Below the pieces are notes generated by a model. It was given only the letters and a program-made list of their open reading frames with translations. It was not told where the DNA came from and ran no database searches. Below are positions 47,415 to 57,443 of a DNA stretch of 64,000 nt, piece after piece. How positions within the stretch are numbered: the first letter of the stretch is position 1; every line of letters starts with the position of its first letter. The stretch lies in assembly GCA_030823955.1 (NCBI GenBank), contig JAVBYO010000004.1, positions 1-64,000 on the forward strand, written 5' to 3'. A program made the translations under genes and the position numbers. This DNA is from Gallionellaceae bacterium (lineage in GTDB: Bacteria > Pseudomonadota > Gammaproteobacteria > Burkholderiales > Gallionellaceae).

Positions 47415-47847
47415 TTGTCGCATATACCTTTTCTGCACGGTGGGTAAAAGCATCCACGAAACTGTTCGCGACATAGTGGAATACCGGACCGACCATCTTC
47501 TCCAACAATCTGCTGGAGAATTCATAATGCAACCGGAACGCTATTTTACAGGCAGTCGGGGATAATGCGGTGAAATGCCAATCCCCGTCCAGTTGACGAA
47601 ATGGCCCGTCCTGCAATGTCATCGCGATGTGATAAGGAGCCTGACGCACGTTCCGGGTGGTGAAGCTTTGCTTGATCTGATGGTAATTGATCTGAATGGT
47701 CGCATGGACAACCCCCTCTGCCACCGATTCCACACTGGCTCCGCCACACCAGGGCAAGAACGATGGGTAGTCTGCCACATCATCGACCAGCGCAAACATC
47801 TGCTCCGCGCTATAGGGAAGCAACACTGATTTTTCAACTAACGCCAT
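47407..47847 (-). CDS. RatA-family START-domain protein
   Basis: A 146-residue protein of the COQ10/RatA type: VEKSVLLPYSAEQMFALVDDVADYPSFLPWC and the C-terminal LEKMVGPVFHYVANSFVDAF. E. coli RatA has been described as inhibiting 70S assembly, while relatives bind ubiquinone. It is divergent from smpB, the classic smpB/ratA/rnfH arrangement. Confidence 0.92.
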   Translation of the reverse strand: MALVEKSVLLPYSAEQMFALVDDVADYPSFLPWCGGASVESVAEGVVHATIQINYHQIKQSFTTRNVRQAPYHIAMTLQDGPFRQLDGDWHFTALSPTACKIAFRLHYEFSSRLLEKMVGPVFHYVANSFVDAFTHRAEKVYATNE

Positions 47848-47925
47848 CGCTTATCGAGCTGTCTATGCAAAGGCTGGTAGAATAGCCCAACGCAACGCAA
47901 AACACACCTGCATTCCAATCCGAAA

Positions 47926-48375
47926 ATGAGCATCGTACAGAACAAGAAGGCCTTCCACGAGTATTTCATCGAAGAACGCTATGAAGCGGGACTCATGCTG
48001 GAAGGCTGGGAGGTCAAAGCGATCAGGGCCGGGCGCGCCCAACTCAAGGAAGCTTATGTCACGGTCAAAGACGGAGCCTTGTACCTGTTCGGTTCACACA
48101 TCAGCCCACTGCTCAGCGCCTCTTCCCACATCCTGCCGGATGCCACCCGCACCCGCAAACTGCTGTTGCACCAGCGCGAGATCGAGAAGCTGATCGGTAA
48201 AACACAGCGGGCCGGATACACCATCATGCCCTTGGATATGCACTTCAAGGGAAGCCGGGTCAAACTTGAAATCGGTTTGGCCAAAGGCAAAAAAGAGCAT
48301 GACAAGCGCGCCACGGAAAAAGAGCGCGAATCCAAACGTGAAGCTGCCCAGGCCATGAAAAAGGAACGCCGTTAG
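47926..48375 (+). CDS. smpB: SsrA-binding protein SmpB
   Basis: A 149-residue partner of tmRNA in trans-translation. [29 protein letters not shown] and the basic C-terminal tail ([20 protein letters not shown]) are typical. The last 74 bases, including the stop, are repeated at 48450-48523 with only synonymous changes. The ssrA gene itself is not in this window. Confidence 0.95.
   Translation: MSIVQNKKAFHEYFIEERYEAGLMLEGWEVKAIRAGRAQLKEAYVTVKDGALYLFGSHISPLLSASSHILPDATRTRKLLLHQREIEKLIGKTQRAGYTIMPLDMHFKGSRVKLEIGLAKGKKEHDKRATEKERESKREAAQAMKKERR
48302..48375 (+). repeat. Direct repeat copy 1 (functional smpB 3' end)
   Basis: 74 bases covering the last codons and stop (TAG) of smpB. It matches 48450-48523 with four visible substitutions (GAG/GAA, CGC/CGT, CGT/CGC, TAG/TAA). 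Confidence 0.95.
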
Positions 48376-48449
48376 GCAGATACGCGCTTGCGGCGCAGGC
48401 TCACATGAGCATAGCGAATGTTAAGCTCGCAACGCGAGCGGCCAAAGCC

Positions 48450-48523
48450 ACAAGCGCGCCACGGAAAAAGAACGTGAATCCAAACGTGAAGCTGCCCAGG
48501 CCATGAAAAAGGAACGCCGCTAA
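48450..48523 (+). repeat. Direct repeat copy 2 (displaced smpB 3' end)
   Basis: An untranslated second copy of the smpB end, offset by 148 bases. The 74 bases between copies contain GCTCGC-AAC-GCGAGC, a short hairpin. It has no start codon of its own, so it is a duplicate or recombination scar, not a gene. Confidence 0.93.
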
Positions 48524-48551
48524 CTTTCCGCCGCGCAGGTAGGTGAAAATG

Positions 48552-50903
48552 TCACGGCTTCTGGCTTAACAGGTACTGGATCAGGGAGCGCAATTTTGCC
48601 GGGCGTACCGGCTTGTGTAACAGCTGTATCCCCCGCTCATTGACCATCTGCAACACCTCAGGCGAGGTATCCCCGCTGATCAAGATGAACAAAGGCTGGT
48701 GTCTGAAATCATCTTTGACCCAGTCTGCGATCTGGATACCATCCCCATCGGGTAAGCGGTAATCACAAATCACCAGATCAAAATCTCCTCTGGCATGAAT
48801 CTCCTTAACTTCTTTCAATGAAGCGGCCATCGAGACTTGGCAGCCCCAAGACTCGATGATGCCCTGGGTACTCTTGCGCACCAACGGATTATCATCGATC
48901 ACCAGCACATTCAGATTATCGAATTCATTTTCCTGACGGGCATCCTCGGTGGATATGTCCGAACTCTCGGAAAGCTGCGTCTCTGCGATCTGGGCAACCT
49001 GCCGGGGGACTGAAACCGCAAATACGGAGCCCCGTTTCGGCAAGGAGCGCAATGCGATATCCAGGCGCAACAACCTTGCGATGCGATCGACGATGGCCAG
49101 TCCCAAGCCCAGTCCCTTACTGCGATCTCGTTCCTTATTGGCTAACTGGACGAATTCCTTGAATATGTTCTGTTGCTCACTTTCCGGGATACCGACACCG
49201 CTATCCCGCACCTCTATCCTTAATTGAGCTCCCCTGTTTCTACATGCCAGAAGCACTCTTCCTCCGATCGGGGTATAGCGCAGTGCATTGCTGATCAGAT
49301 TGACCAATACCCGCTCCAGTAAGATCGGATCGCTCTCGATGACCGTATCGTTCGGTATGACGTGCAGGGTCAGCCCCTTGTGTTCAGCCACCGGCGCATA
49401 ATCACGTGCAATACGGGTGAGCAATCCCCCGATCGGAAATGCAACGATATTGGGGCTTACCACCCCGGCATCAAGTTTGGATATATCCAACAAGGCATCC
49501 AGCAGATTGGACAACGCGCCCACGGATTCTTCCACTTTCCCGGCAATCTTCTGTTGTTCCGGTGTTGTCAATTTGGAATGCAGTTCGCCCACGAACAATC
49601 CCAGCGCATGCATCGGTTGGCGCAAATCGTGACTTGCTGCGGCAAGGAAGCGGGTCTTGTCGTAATTGGCACTCTCCGCATCCTCCTTCTTCAAGCGCAA
49701 CTCCCGCGTTGCCTCTTCGATGCGCGTCTCCAGCTCTTCGTTCAATTGTTTTAATCGTGTCTCGCTCAACTTGCGTTCTGAAATATCCACACTGATGCAG
49801 ATCATGTATAGCGGCAAGCCTCTGCCGTCATAGATCGGTTTCTTGAAGGTATGCAGAGTCCGATTCTCATGGATCTCCGAATTCCAGACCGATTCTTCAA
49901 AATCGACCAGTTTCCGTCCGGCAAAGACCTCTTTGTCTTTTTTCAGAAAATCGACCACCTGTTCAGGCGGGAAATACCGGCTCGCATCAGTGCCCTGTAC
50001 ATTGGCGAACAACACACCCCATTGGGCCTCGCAGGCACTGTTCATCAGCATGATGCGGCTTTGTGCATCCTTGATGAACAGTGCGACCGGCATCGTGTTG
50101 ATGACCTCGTTCAAACGCTCCTCGTTGGCTTTCAGCAGCTCAGTCTGCGCACTCAGTGCGATCCGGTCACTCTGCAATTGCTTTGCCATCTCGCTGATCC
50201 CCTGTGCGAGCTCCTTCAATTCATCAATGACAGGCACTGCTGAAAGTTTTATGTCCAGATCACCTTCCCCGATGCTCCGCACCACATGGTTCAGCGCTTT
50301 GATTGGATTGACAATGCGGCTGGACACGCGCAATACAAGGAACATCGTCAGACCGAACAATACAGCCGAGATCAGCAGGCTCACCCATAACACCTCCCAT
50401 TTGGACTGCTTCAGATTCAGCTTGTCCATCTTGATCAGTACATGCCCCAGAATCTTCGGGGCTGTATTGCCGGTGATCCCATCGAATTCGTTCATGTCGA
50501 TGGCCAATGCCGTGATCGGAGCCCGCACCCAGAAAGAATCAGCGCTATCCAGCACGACCCCGACGGAGGCACGTGCATTGACGGCCTGACGCTCGACATC
50601 ATCAACGGGCTCCCCGCCGTAGGCGATCATCTTCCCTGAAACATCCTGCACCGCGACGACAGCGATGTCTTTTTGTTTCAGTGCGGTAGTGACATCGTTC
50701 TGCACTTGCGCGGCATTGCCCGAAAACAAGGCGTATTCACTCGATGAACTGATCTGTCTAGTCAGCAGTTCGGCGCGTTCGACCAGATTGTTTTCCATCG
50801 CGGTGAAGCGCGAATACAGGAAATAACCGTCCAGTAACACGACGGCCAACAACATCGGCAGTAGCGCGATCAATAATATCTGCTGGCGGATGTTCCTGTT
50901 CAT
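48552..50903 (-). CDS. Hybrid sensor histidine kinase
   Basis: A 783-residue inner-membrane protein. TM1 at about 10-30, periplasmic part to about 170, TM2 about 172-195, HAMP to about 250, PAS about 265-385, coiled coil, HisKA with the phospho-histidine in ASHDLRQPMHALG (about residue 425), HATPase with NLISNALRY and GLGLGLAIV, then a C-terminal receiver with the aspartate in VICDYRLPDGDG (about 714). No output domain follows. ATG at 50903 follows GGGAGG and overlaps the stop of the binding-protein gene, so signal input from that protein is likely. Confidence 0.92.
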   Translation of the reverse strand: MNRNIRQQILLIALLPMLLAVVLLDGYFLYSRFTAMENNLVERAELLTRQISSSSEYALFSGNAAQVQNDVTTALKQKDIAVVAVQDVSGKMIAYGGEPVDDVERQAVNARASVGVVLDSADSFWVRAPITALAIDMNEFDGITGNTAPKILGHVLIKMDKLNLKQSKWEVLWVSLLISAVLFGLTMFLVLRVSSRIVNPIKALNHVVRSIGEGDLDIKLSAVPVIDELKELAQGISEMAKQLQSDRIALSAQTELLKANEERLNEVINTMPVALFIKDAQSRIMLMNSACEAQWGVLFANVQGTDASRYFPPEQVVDFLKKDKEVFAGRKLVDFEESVWNSEIHENRTLHTFKKPIYDGRGLPLYMICISVDISERKLSETRLKQLNEELETRIEEATRELRLKKEDAESANYDKTRFLAAASHDLRQPMHALGLFVGELHSKLTTPEQQKIAGKVEESVGALSNLLDALLDISKLDAGVVSPNIVAFPIGGLLTRIARDYAPVAEHKGLTLHVIPNDTVIESDPILLERVLVNLISNALRYTPIGGRVLLACRNRGAQLRIEVRDSGVGIPESEQQNIFKEFVQLANKERDRSKGLGLGLAIVDRIARLLRLDIALRSLPKRGSVFAVSVPRQVAQIAETQLSESSDISTEDARQENEFDNLNVLVIDDNPLVRKSTQGIIESWGCQVSMAASLKEVKEIHARGDFDLVICDYRLPDGDGIQIADWVKDDFRHQPLFILISGDTSPEVLQMVNERGIQLLHKPVRPAKLRSLIQYLLSQKP

Positions 50904-51817
50904 CACTTGCCTCCCCACGATGCCGAGTCAGCTTTCATTTGCTTGGCGATCACAGCCCCATCCATGATCTGCAGCCCCAGTGAACGCGCGACCTGCTGAT
51001 TGACTGCCACCTCGAACTCGGTCGGATATTGCGGGACGGGTAATTTGGCTGTCTCCGCGTATTGCCGAGTCATGTAGGCGGCTTGTACAGCAATCTGTTC
51101 CGGTGTGCTGAACACGGCACATAGGGCGCCGGCTCTGACATACGCAGGGGAAATCCCTATGAGCGGAACGTTGCCGCGATAGGCGGACAGCAAGATATTC
51201 CTCATCGTGGTCGGATTGTAGATTTGAATATCCGGGATCGCGAGCAAGACATCGCTGGCCTGCAACAAAGACTGAAGATCGTAGTGCAAAGAATCTGTCG
51301 AGTGGCTCCGCTGTTCGCGTAGAGCAAAACGGCTTTCGGCGATGACTTTGCGAAGATTGAGAATATCAGCGCTTTGCTCCGAAAACAGTATGCCGATGTT
51401 TCTGGTTGACGGCAGCGCCACATTGATCAGCGCGATCTGGCGCTTGAACGGTTGGTCGAGATAGATCGCAGAAACGCTACGTGTAGTACGCTGAACCGGA
51501 GATTCCTGCAATAACTTCTCGAAAACGGAGCGCGACACCAGCACACACAGCACAACGGGATAGGTTTTTAAAGCGGCAGCGGCAGCTTTTCCCCCGACTG
51601 CGATCACTATGTCCGTCTGCTGCACAGGGGAGACGGCTGGGACGATGCTCATCAGGAGATTCTGCCTCCTCGCCTCAACCGAAAATGCCTGTGCGAAATC
51701 ATGGTAAGCCGCACCGTCATCTGAAGTCAGTACCGTTACCCGTAACGGCTCACCCTGAGCCGTCGCCAACAGCCCCAACAGGAAAATAGCAAGGAGATAC
51801 CGAATGTTTCGGGTCAA
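50903..51817 (-). CDS. Periplasmic ABC-type substrate-binding-like protein
   Basis: A 304-residue exported protein with a signal peptide (MTRNIRYLLAIFLLGLLATAQG). The rest resembles the ABC_sub_bind fold: DIVIAVGGKAAAAAL, IGILFSEQSADI and VPLIGISPAYVRAGAL. No permease or ATPase gene is nearby. Its stop overlaps the kinase start (ATGA), so it is probably a ligand-sensing partner of the kinase and not a transporter part. The ligand is unknown. Confidence 0.82.
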   Translation of the reverse strand: MTRNIRYLLAIFLLGLLATAQGEPLRVTVLTSDDGAAYHDFAQAFSVEARRQNLLMSIVPAVSPVQQTDIVIAVGGKAAAAALKTYPVVLCVLVSRSVFEKLLQESPVQRTTRSVSAIYLDQPFKRQIALINVALPSTRNIGILFSEQSADILNLRKVIAESRFALREQRSHSTDSLHYDLQSLLQASDVLLAIPDIQIYNPTTMRNILLSAYRGNVPLIGISPAYVRAGALCAVFSTPEQIAVQAAYMTRQYAETAKLPVPQYPTEFEVAVNQQVARSLGLQIMDGAVIAKQMKADSASWGGK

Positions 51818-51834
51818 CAGAGGAATTGGAATCG

Positions 51835-54006
51835 CTAGAAGTTAAAGGTCGCAGTCAACCAGCCGCCCCGTGGAAATTTGACCTGGGAGACTTCGTTAAT
51901 CGTACCGTATTTCGTGTAGTCATCCTGCATCAGGTTCTGCACCACAATCGCCACTTCGGCGCTTTGCAGCTTTCCGTACTTGAAGGTCTTGGCCAAACGC
52001 ATATCGATCCTGCGCATGGTCAGTTCAGGCGTCACATCCGGACTGACATCTCCCACCCGCATCAATTCACGGTAATAGTAGCCTAGGCTGAATTGCCAGG
52101 AGGGCGCAAGGTGCTGAGATAGCAATAAACTCGCGCTATTCCTGGGGACGGTCTGGGAGAACATAGTGAGATATTCGTCGTTGTAGAACTGCCGAACCCG
52201 GTCGCCGACACTGGTGTATCGGGCAGGCTCCACTGGGTCGGTTGCGGTGCTGTAATATTGCGTGGGAATTGCGCTCAATCCGGCCGATGCCTGCTGATAG
52301 GCATAAGCGAGCGCCGCGAAACTGCGCCCCTCGTCCCAATGGTATTTGACCGTTGCATCTACCCCGCGGTATTCCGCAGAGAACAGGTTGCCGAAACTGT
52401 CCGGAAATGCCGAGGTCAGCTGCACGTATTTGTCCCACCAAACCAGATCGGTGACCTCCTCGACATATGCACGTATATCGACAGAAACTCCAATATTGCG
52501 AAATTCCCCCAGATAGCCGATCTCTCTGGAGAACACCTTTTCCGGCTTGAGGGGCGTGACCGGAAGGACATAAGCGCCCCCCAGAATGGTATTGTTCGCA
52601 TCGATGAAAGCTTCCGACATCACCGGGCTGCGCGTCGCCGTGGAGACTCCCATGCGCACAGTATGCTGGGGATGTACATGATAATTGAGCGAAGCTCGCG
52701 GCGAATTATCCTGATGTCCCATGCCGTCATTTTCCAGCATCGTGCCGATGTTCAAAACGACAGCTTGGTTTATTCGCCATTCGTCGTGTGCAAACACACT
52801 CCATGCACTGACGGCACGTGGAATCACCATCAACAACGGATAGTCCGCGTAGTCCCGGCGCATGCCACCGCCCCATACCAGACGGTTGTTCGGGCCAAGC
52901 TGAGTGGTATTTTGCAGCTCAACCTCGTTCCGTTCACTTTTGACTGCCCGCGGCTTGAATCCCTGAATCGCCGGGGTACCGGCGACATGTCCTTGGCAGA
53001 TATCTGAATCAATACACATGTTCGGATCGAGCGTGTCATGTGACGTATAGGAATAGGTCAATTTACTTTCATCGCTTGAGGCCCACACGTGTAACCATGT
53101 GAGTTGCACAAAATCACTGTTCGCCTTGCTGTCGCGAAATGGATCCTCCGGTCTTGAGCGTCCGTTCTTCAGTGGCACATCCAATATCCCCATGCCGTAA
53201 ACGCCATTACTGCTGCCCAACTGGATGTCAAGACTGTCTGTGTCTAGCGGGTGGTAGTTGCTGCGAAAGTTGATCACATTGGTCATGTTATGGTCATTCA
53301 GGACCGAATTGTCCAAGCCCTGATCCGAGCGATAACCTACCGATAAGCGGTAATCGTACAGCTCACCGACCTTGCCGAATCGAGCCGAAGCATCGGATGT
53401 CCGTGCCCCCCGAATCGCAGTCATACTGCCGCCGACCTGTCCCAGTGCGTCCTTAGTGATGATATTGATCACACCATAGAAAGAATTGGTGCCGTGTGAA
53501 GCCGAAGAAGGCCCCCGCACCACTTCTATACGTTCGATATCCTCTGTCAACAAGGGAATGTCAGCCCAACTCACGCCGCCGTGGGGCGGCAAATAGATGC
53601 TGCGACCATCAACCAATATCTGCATCCGGCGCGCCCACTCGTCCGACGAGCCATGCATCGAAACGACCGGACGATTGGCATCGGAGAAACCCACATACAT
53701 GCCGGGTACCAGACGCATCAACTCGGGTATGGAACGGAAGCCTGATGCCTTGATCATCTCTCTGTCGATGACGGTCATTGCACTGGGGGCATCTGCCAGT
53801 GGCTGCGAGAGCCGGGATGCGGTCAGGACAGCCGGAAACTCCTGAAAGAAACTTTCCTCATGCGAACCACTCTCCTCCGCCTGACAAGGAGACAGGGAGA
53901 ATGACAATAACAGAGCAAGTGATGATAAGGTTAGGGGGAACAAAAAGACGCCTCGCTGAATGGGACAACGAGGCGCACGATACCTTAATGTATAAGGGGT
54001 TAGCAA
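51835..54006 (-). CDS. TonB-dependent outer-membrane receptor
   Basis: A protein of up to 723 residues. After a hydrophobic signal segment ending near PCQA come the plug (LADAPSAMTVIDREMIKASG, IERIEVVRGPSSASHGTNSF) and the 22-strand barrel ending in phenylalanine (WLTATFNF). The start is uncertain. TTG at 54006 gives a basic signal n-region, but the chemoreceptor terminator then lies inside the first 22 codons; TTG at 53943 lies within its T-run. It is followed by the binding-protein and kinase genes. The substrate is unknown. Confidence 0.88.
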   Translation of the reverse strand: MLTPYTLRYRAPRCPIQRGVFLFPLTLSSLALLLSFSLSPCQAEESGSHEESFFQEFPAVLTASRLSQPLADAPSAMTVIDREMIKASGFRSIPELMRLVPGMYVGFSDANRPVVSMHGSSDEWARRMQILVDGRSIYLPPHGGVSWADIPLLTEDIERIEVVRGPSSASHGTNSFYGVINIITKDALGQVGGSMTAIRGARTSDASARFGKVGELYDYRLSVGYRSDQGLDNSVLNDHNMTNVINFRSNYHPLDTDSLDIQLGSSNGVYGMGILDVPLKNGRSRPEDPFRDSKANSDFVQLTWLHVWASSDESKLTYSYTSHDTLDPNMCIDSDICQGHVAGTPAIQGFKPRAVKSERNEVELQNTTQLGPNNRLVWGGGMRRDYADYPLLMVIPRAVSAWSVFAHDEWRINQAVVLNIGTMLENDGMGHQDNSPRASLNYHVHPQHTVRMGVSTATRSPVMSEAFIDANNTILGGAYVLPVTPLKPEKVFSREIGYLGEFRNIGVSVDIRAYVEEVTDLVWWDKYVQLTSAFPDSFGNLFSAEYRGVDATVKYHWDEGRSFAALAYAYQQASAGLSAIPTQYYSTATDPVEPARYTSVGDRVRQFYNDEYLTMFSQTVPRNSASLLLSQHLAPSWQFSLGYYYRELMRVGDVSPDVTPELTMRRIDMRLAKTFKYGKLQSAEVAIVVQNLMQDDYTKYGTINEVSQVKFPRGGWLTATFNF
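53942..53975 (-). terminator. Terminator after the chemoreceptor gene
   Basis: Read on the minus strand, CGCCTCGTTG pairs with CAGCGAGGCG (one T-G pair) around TCCCATT, then TCTTTTTGTT. It lies about 36 bases after the chemoreceptor stop and overlaps the presumed beginning of the TonB receptor frame. Confidence 0.85.
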
Positions 54007-54009
54007 GTC

Positions 54010-56058
54010 TTACACGCGGAAGTGTCCAACCGATTCGGCCAACGATTGCGAGAGGTGTTCCAGCTTTTCGACCGTACCGGAAACCTCCTTCACCGAAGCA
54101 CTATTCTCTTCCGACATCTGCGCGACTTTTTCGACATTGACAGCGATCTCGCGCCCGGCGAGACTTTGCTCATGGATGGAGTTGGAGATGTCTTCCACAC
54201 CACTCAGCACTCTAGAAGCCCCGTCATTGATCTCCACGATGGCTGCGCCGGCCTGTCCGGCTAACAATGCGCCCGATTTGACCATTTCGACCGCAGCCTC
54301 CATCTCGGCCACCGCCTCATTGGTACTACCCATGATGGTCTGCGTCATGGCAGATATCTCCTGCGTGGACTTGCTGGTCTTCTCTGCCAATTTTCTGACT
54401 TCATCAGCCACCACGGCGAATCCCCGGCCTTGTTCACCTGCCCGTGCGGCTTCGATGGCGGCATTCAGGGCCAGCAGATTGGTTTGATCGGCGATCTCCT
54501 GAATGGACTTGACGATATTCTGGATATGTTCAGATTTCTTACCAAGATCCTCGATCGTCACTGCGGCATTCACCACGGCCTGATTGATCTTTTCCATATC
54601 GGCCACCACTTGTTGCACCACCTTTCCACCGTCACTGGCCAAGGCTTTGGACGTGTCGGAAACCTGGCGCACCTCGCCCGCATTGCTCGATACCTGATCG
54701 ATGCTCACCGTCAATTCCTCCACTGCGGCCGCCATACTGCCTGCGGATTCAGATTGGGATTGTGAACTCCGCTCCACTCTGGACATGGTGGAAGACAAGT
54801 GTTTGGCACGCGCATCGATATTGCCCGACACCGACACGATCTGATCCACTACAGAACCGAGTAATACCTTGGAGGACTGGACCGCACACAATATCTCGCC
54901 CATCTCGTCCCTGCCGGAGATATCCACCTGTCCGGTCATATCGCCATTCACCAGATCGGCCAAATGATCCCTGACCTCGACCACGCGGCGGGTGACAAAA
55001 TTTTTCACCACCCAGCCAATGAAGAAGAACAGCAAGACCTGCAATATCACCTGTCCTATATTGATGACCATGACAAAGCGCTGGTGCTCTTTAAAATCTT
55101 TGCTCATATCGATCTCGATATCCGAGACCCCGGAGACAGTACCTTCCTCGCCGGCATGACAACTCAGGCAATCGGTCCCGTGAAAATTGTGCGTCAGCAG
55201 ATAAGGAGTCACGACACGGTATATCGTCTGCTCTCCCCGCTCCTCGATCTGATAATAAGGTTGTTTGCTGGCAAGTACCCGGCGCTGTACCTCGTCGCGC
55301 ACTTGCTGCTCGGGCAAACCTGCTCCGTATTGCTCTGCGACCGATTCGCTGCGCGCCAATTGCAGACTGACGATACTTCCCGAACTTGCCAACTTCTTGA
55401 CCAACAACTCCCGTGTCTCGGGCTGGCTGATCTGGCCGGTGACCATGAGCATGTTCGCACTATCGATGACTTGGTTGGCCACTGCGTCGGCCCGGGCTTG
55501 GACTGTATCGATCATGCGCTCCTTCATATGCCCGGAGACATACAGGGTCGCTGCGCCGACCGCGATCAGCAGCACCGGCTGCAACAACAGTTGCAGTTTC
55601 TTTTGCAGCGGAAGTTGACGGAACCAGCCGGCAATGGAAAAACGTTTGGCGGGCGGCTTGCCACTGGCATATAGTTGCTCTGCTGCCGCGACTTCGGCTC
55701 GGGTGGGTTTTTTCCGCAGCGAAAGATAACCGACCACATTTCCACCGTTCAAGATGGGCGAAACGTTTGCTCTGACCCAATAGTGATCGCCGTTCTTTGC
55801 CCGATTTTTGACATACCCCCGCCAAGGGTGCCCGCCTTTGACCGTAGTCCACAGATCCGCGAATGCCCATTCCGGCATATCGGGATGTCGCACCACATTG
55901 TGGTTCACACCGATCAGCTCTTCACGTGAAAAGCCGCTGATCTCCACAAAAGCATCACTTGCATAGGTGATGATCCCTTTGGTGTCCGTTTTGGTCACAA
56001 AGACTGCGGATTCCGGGTAATCGATCTCACGTTGTGTAACAGGCAGGTTCTTTTTCAT
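54010..56058 (-). CDS. Methyl-accepting chemotaxis protein with PAS domain and CxxCH periplasmic motif
   Basis: A 682-residue chemoreceptor. A cytoplasmic Aer-like PAS domain is at about 10-115 ([22 protein letters not shown]). TM1 is at about 155-175 and the periplasmic domain at about 176-327. The latter holds a c-type haem motif, Cys297-Leu-Ser-Cys300-His301. TM2 is at about 328-351, followed by HAMP and the signalling helix with the hairpin core [23 protein letters not shown] at 56058 follows AAGGGG. It probably senses redox or small ligands through haem and the PAS domain. Confidence 0.9.
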   Translation of the reverse strand: MKKNLPVTQREIDYPESAVFVTKTDTKGIITYASDAFVEISGFSREELIGVNHNVVRHPDMPEWAFADLWTTVKGGHPWRGYVKNRAKNGDHYWVRANVSPILNGGNVVGYLSLRKKPTRAEVAAAEQLYASGKPPAKRFSIAGWFRQLPLQKKLQLLLQPVLLIAVGAATLYVSGHMKERMIDTVQARADAVANQVIDSANMLMVTGQISQPETRELLVKKLASSGSIVSLQLARSESVAEQYGAGLPEQQVRDEVQRRVLASKQPYYQIEERGEQTIYRVVTPYLLTHNFHGTDCLSCHAGEEGTVSGVSDIEIDMSKDFKEHQRFVMVINIGQVILQVLLFFFIGWVVKNFVTRRVVEVRDHLADLVNGDMTGQVDISGRDEMGEILCAVQSSKVLLGSVVDQIVSVSGNIDARAKHLSSTMSRVERSSQSQSESAGSMAAAVEELTVSIDQVSSNAGEVRQVSDTSKALASDGGKVVQQVVADMEKINQAVVNAAVTIEDLGKKSEHIQNIVKSIQEIADQTNLLALNAAIEAARAGEQGRGFAVVADEVRKLAEKTSKSTQEISAMTQTIMGSTNEAVAEMEAAVEMVKSGALLAGQAGAAIVEINDGASRVLSGVEDISNSIHEQSLAGREIAVNVEKVAQMSEENSASVKEVSGTVEKLEHLSQSLAESVGHFRV

Positions 56059-56140
56059 CACATTCCCCTTGGGCAAGTTTGTCGCACACAAACTTTTTTT
56101 CGTGATGACATACTGGCACAATTTTTCAATCCCCATAACG

Positions 56141-56170
56141 CGAACAGGCCCATATTCATGGGCCTGTTCG
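56141..56170. other. Perfect inverted repeat between ccmI and the chemoreceptor gene
   Basis: CGAACAGGCCCAT (56141-56153) and ATGGGCCTGTTCG (56158-56170) form 13-base arms around a four-base loop. The T-run expected of an intrinsic terminator is weak on the minus strand. It may be a ccm-operon terminator, an mRNA stabiliser or a dyad operator. Confidence 0.6.
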
Positions 56171-56192
56171 ATTGATAGAGAGGCGGTCTCCT

Positions 56193-57443
56193 CTACGGAA
56201 CGACGGTATCGATGCTGATCTTCAATCCATCGCGGCCGGGTTTGAGCGGTTTGCTCACCCCTTGCAGATCACCGGACTCCGGCATCGCGTTGCCCGATTT
56301 TGAGATGCGCGCAACAATCACCACCTCGTCGAAATTCGACAGTTTCATCTGTGGCATCATCGCCATGCCGTCATCCAGAGAAAACTCCAGCGGCAGATCG
56401 CGAACCTGTTTGCGCATTATCGCGAGTGGCATCTTGGGGCCCTGAGCCGCACGTGCCAACACGAACAGTGTGTCTGTCGGACTGGTTTTATCCTTCAAGG
56501 CGGCGCTTAATGTCACCGTGCCCGAGATACGTTCCTTGCCGCCAGAAGCGGCCTGATTCGATTCCTGTACCGGTGCGATCTGTTCCAGCATGGGTGCACG
56601 CATCCCTTTGGATTGTGCCAGGAATGAGCGTGCCTGCTGTAATCCGCCTTCGATCATCTTGGCATCTTCGCTGGCCGGTGGTAAACCCTTCAGCAGCTTC
56701 TCCCAGTGACGGATCGCTGCCGGGTAGTCGCCGCGCTCCATCGCAGCAGAACCCGCCAGAGCCAGGGATTTTGGATGATTGGGATCAAGCGCCAGCGCTT
56801 TATCGATCAACTTACTCGGCGGGCCGGCCAGTTTCTGGCCGTGCACCATCGCTAACATATCGGCATAGTCCGCCCAGATCCAAGCCTCGTCATTCACGAA
56901 CTCAGTGAGTTTCTCGTAGGCTTTGACCGCCTCTCCGTAACGTCCCATCTCGCCATAGGTACGCGCCAGTAATAACAAAGACTCCCCATCGGACGGATTC
57001 TGCTCGACCTTTGCTTCCAAACTTTCGAGTCCACCCATAGCCCCGCCGCCCGTCGCCGCCAGACTGCTTTCCGAGGAGAATACCTGCAAATTACCAACCT
57101 TGAGGTATACACCAATCGCCAGCAAAGGCAGGAAAGTGATCAAGCCGATCGCCAGATACTTCTGCGGACTCGATGCTACGACACGGCTAGCCGACTCGCC
57201 CCCGTCGACTTCATCCAGCAGGCGCGCCTGTAACTCGCGTTTACCCTGTTCGTAAAGCGCTTGTGTCAGCAGACCGTTTTTCAGATCGGCCTCCATCTCG
57301 GCCAGCTGGTCGCGAAATATCTCCAGATTCGCCCTGTCGCGTAACACGGCATTGTCTTTCAGCGTACTGCGCCATAAGGGCAGTACGGCGAACAGCAAAG
57401 CCAGCAGAATAAGCAATGCACAAATTATCCAGAATATCGTCAT
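56193..57443 (-). CDS. ccmI: Cytochrome c-type biogenesis protein CcmI
   Basis: A 416-residue apocytochrome c chaperone. Two N-terminal transmembrane helices (about 2-24 and 90-112) are separated by a cytoplasmic loop. A periplasmic TPR domain (about 140-270: [25 protein letters not shown]) and a C-terminal domain with [12 protein letters not shown] follow. It is last in the ccm operon and overlaps ccmH by four bases. Confidence 0.92.
   Translation of the reverse strand: MTIFWIICALLILLALLFAVLPLWRSTLKDNAVLRDRANLEIFRDQLAEMEADLKNGLLTQALYEQGKRELQARLLDEVDGGESASRVVASSPQKYLAIGLITFLPLLAIGVYLKVGNLQVFSSESSLAATGGGAMGGLESLEAKVEQNPSDGESLLLLARTYGEMGRYGEAVKAYEKLTEFVNDEAWIWADYADMLAMVHGQKLAGPPSKLIDKALALDPNHPKSLALAGSAAMERGDYPAAIRHWEKLLKGLPPASEDAKMIEGGLQQARSFLAQSKGMRAPMLEQIAPVQESNQAASGGKERISGTVTLSAALKDKTSPTDTLFVLARAAQGPKMPLAIMRKQVRDLPLEFSLDDGMAMMPQMKLSNFDEVVIVARISKSGNAMPESGDLQGVSKPLKPGRDGLKISIDTVVP

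Noticed and set aside
48450-48523. The second smpB end as a separate small gene
   Set aside because: It lacks a start codon and ribosome site in the smpB frame; it is a duplicated 3' end.
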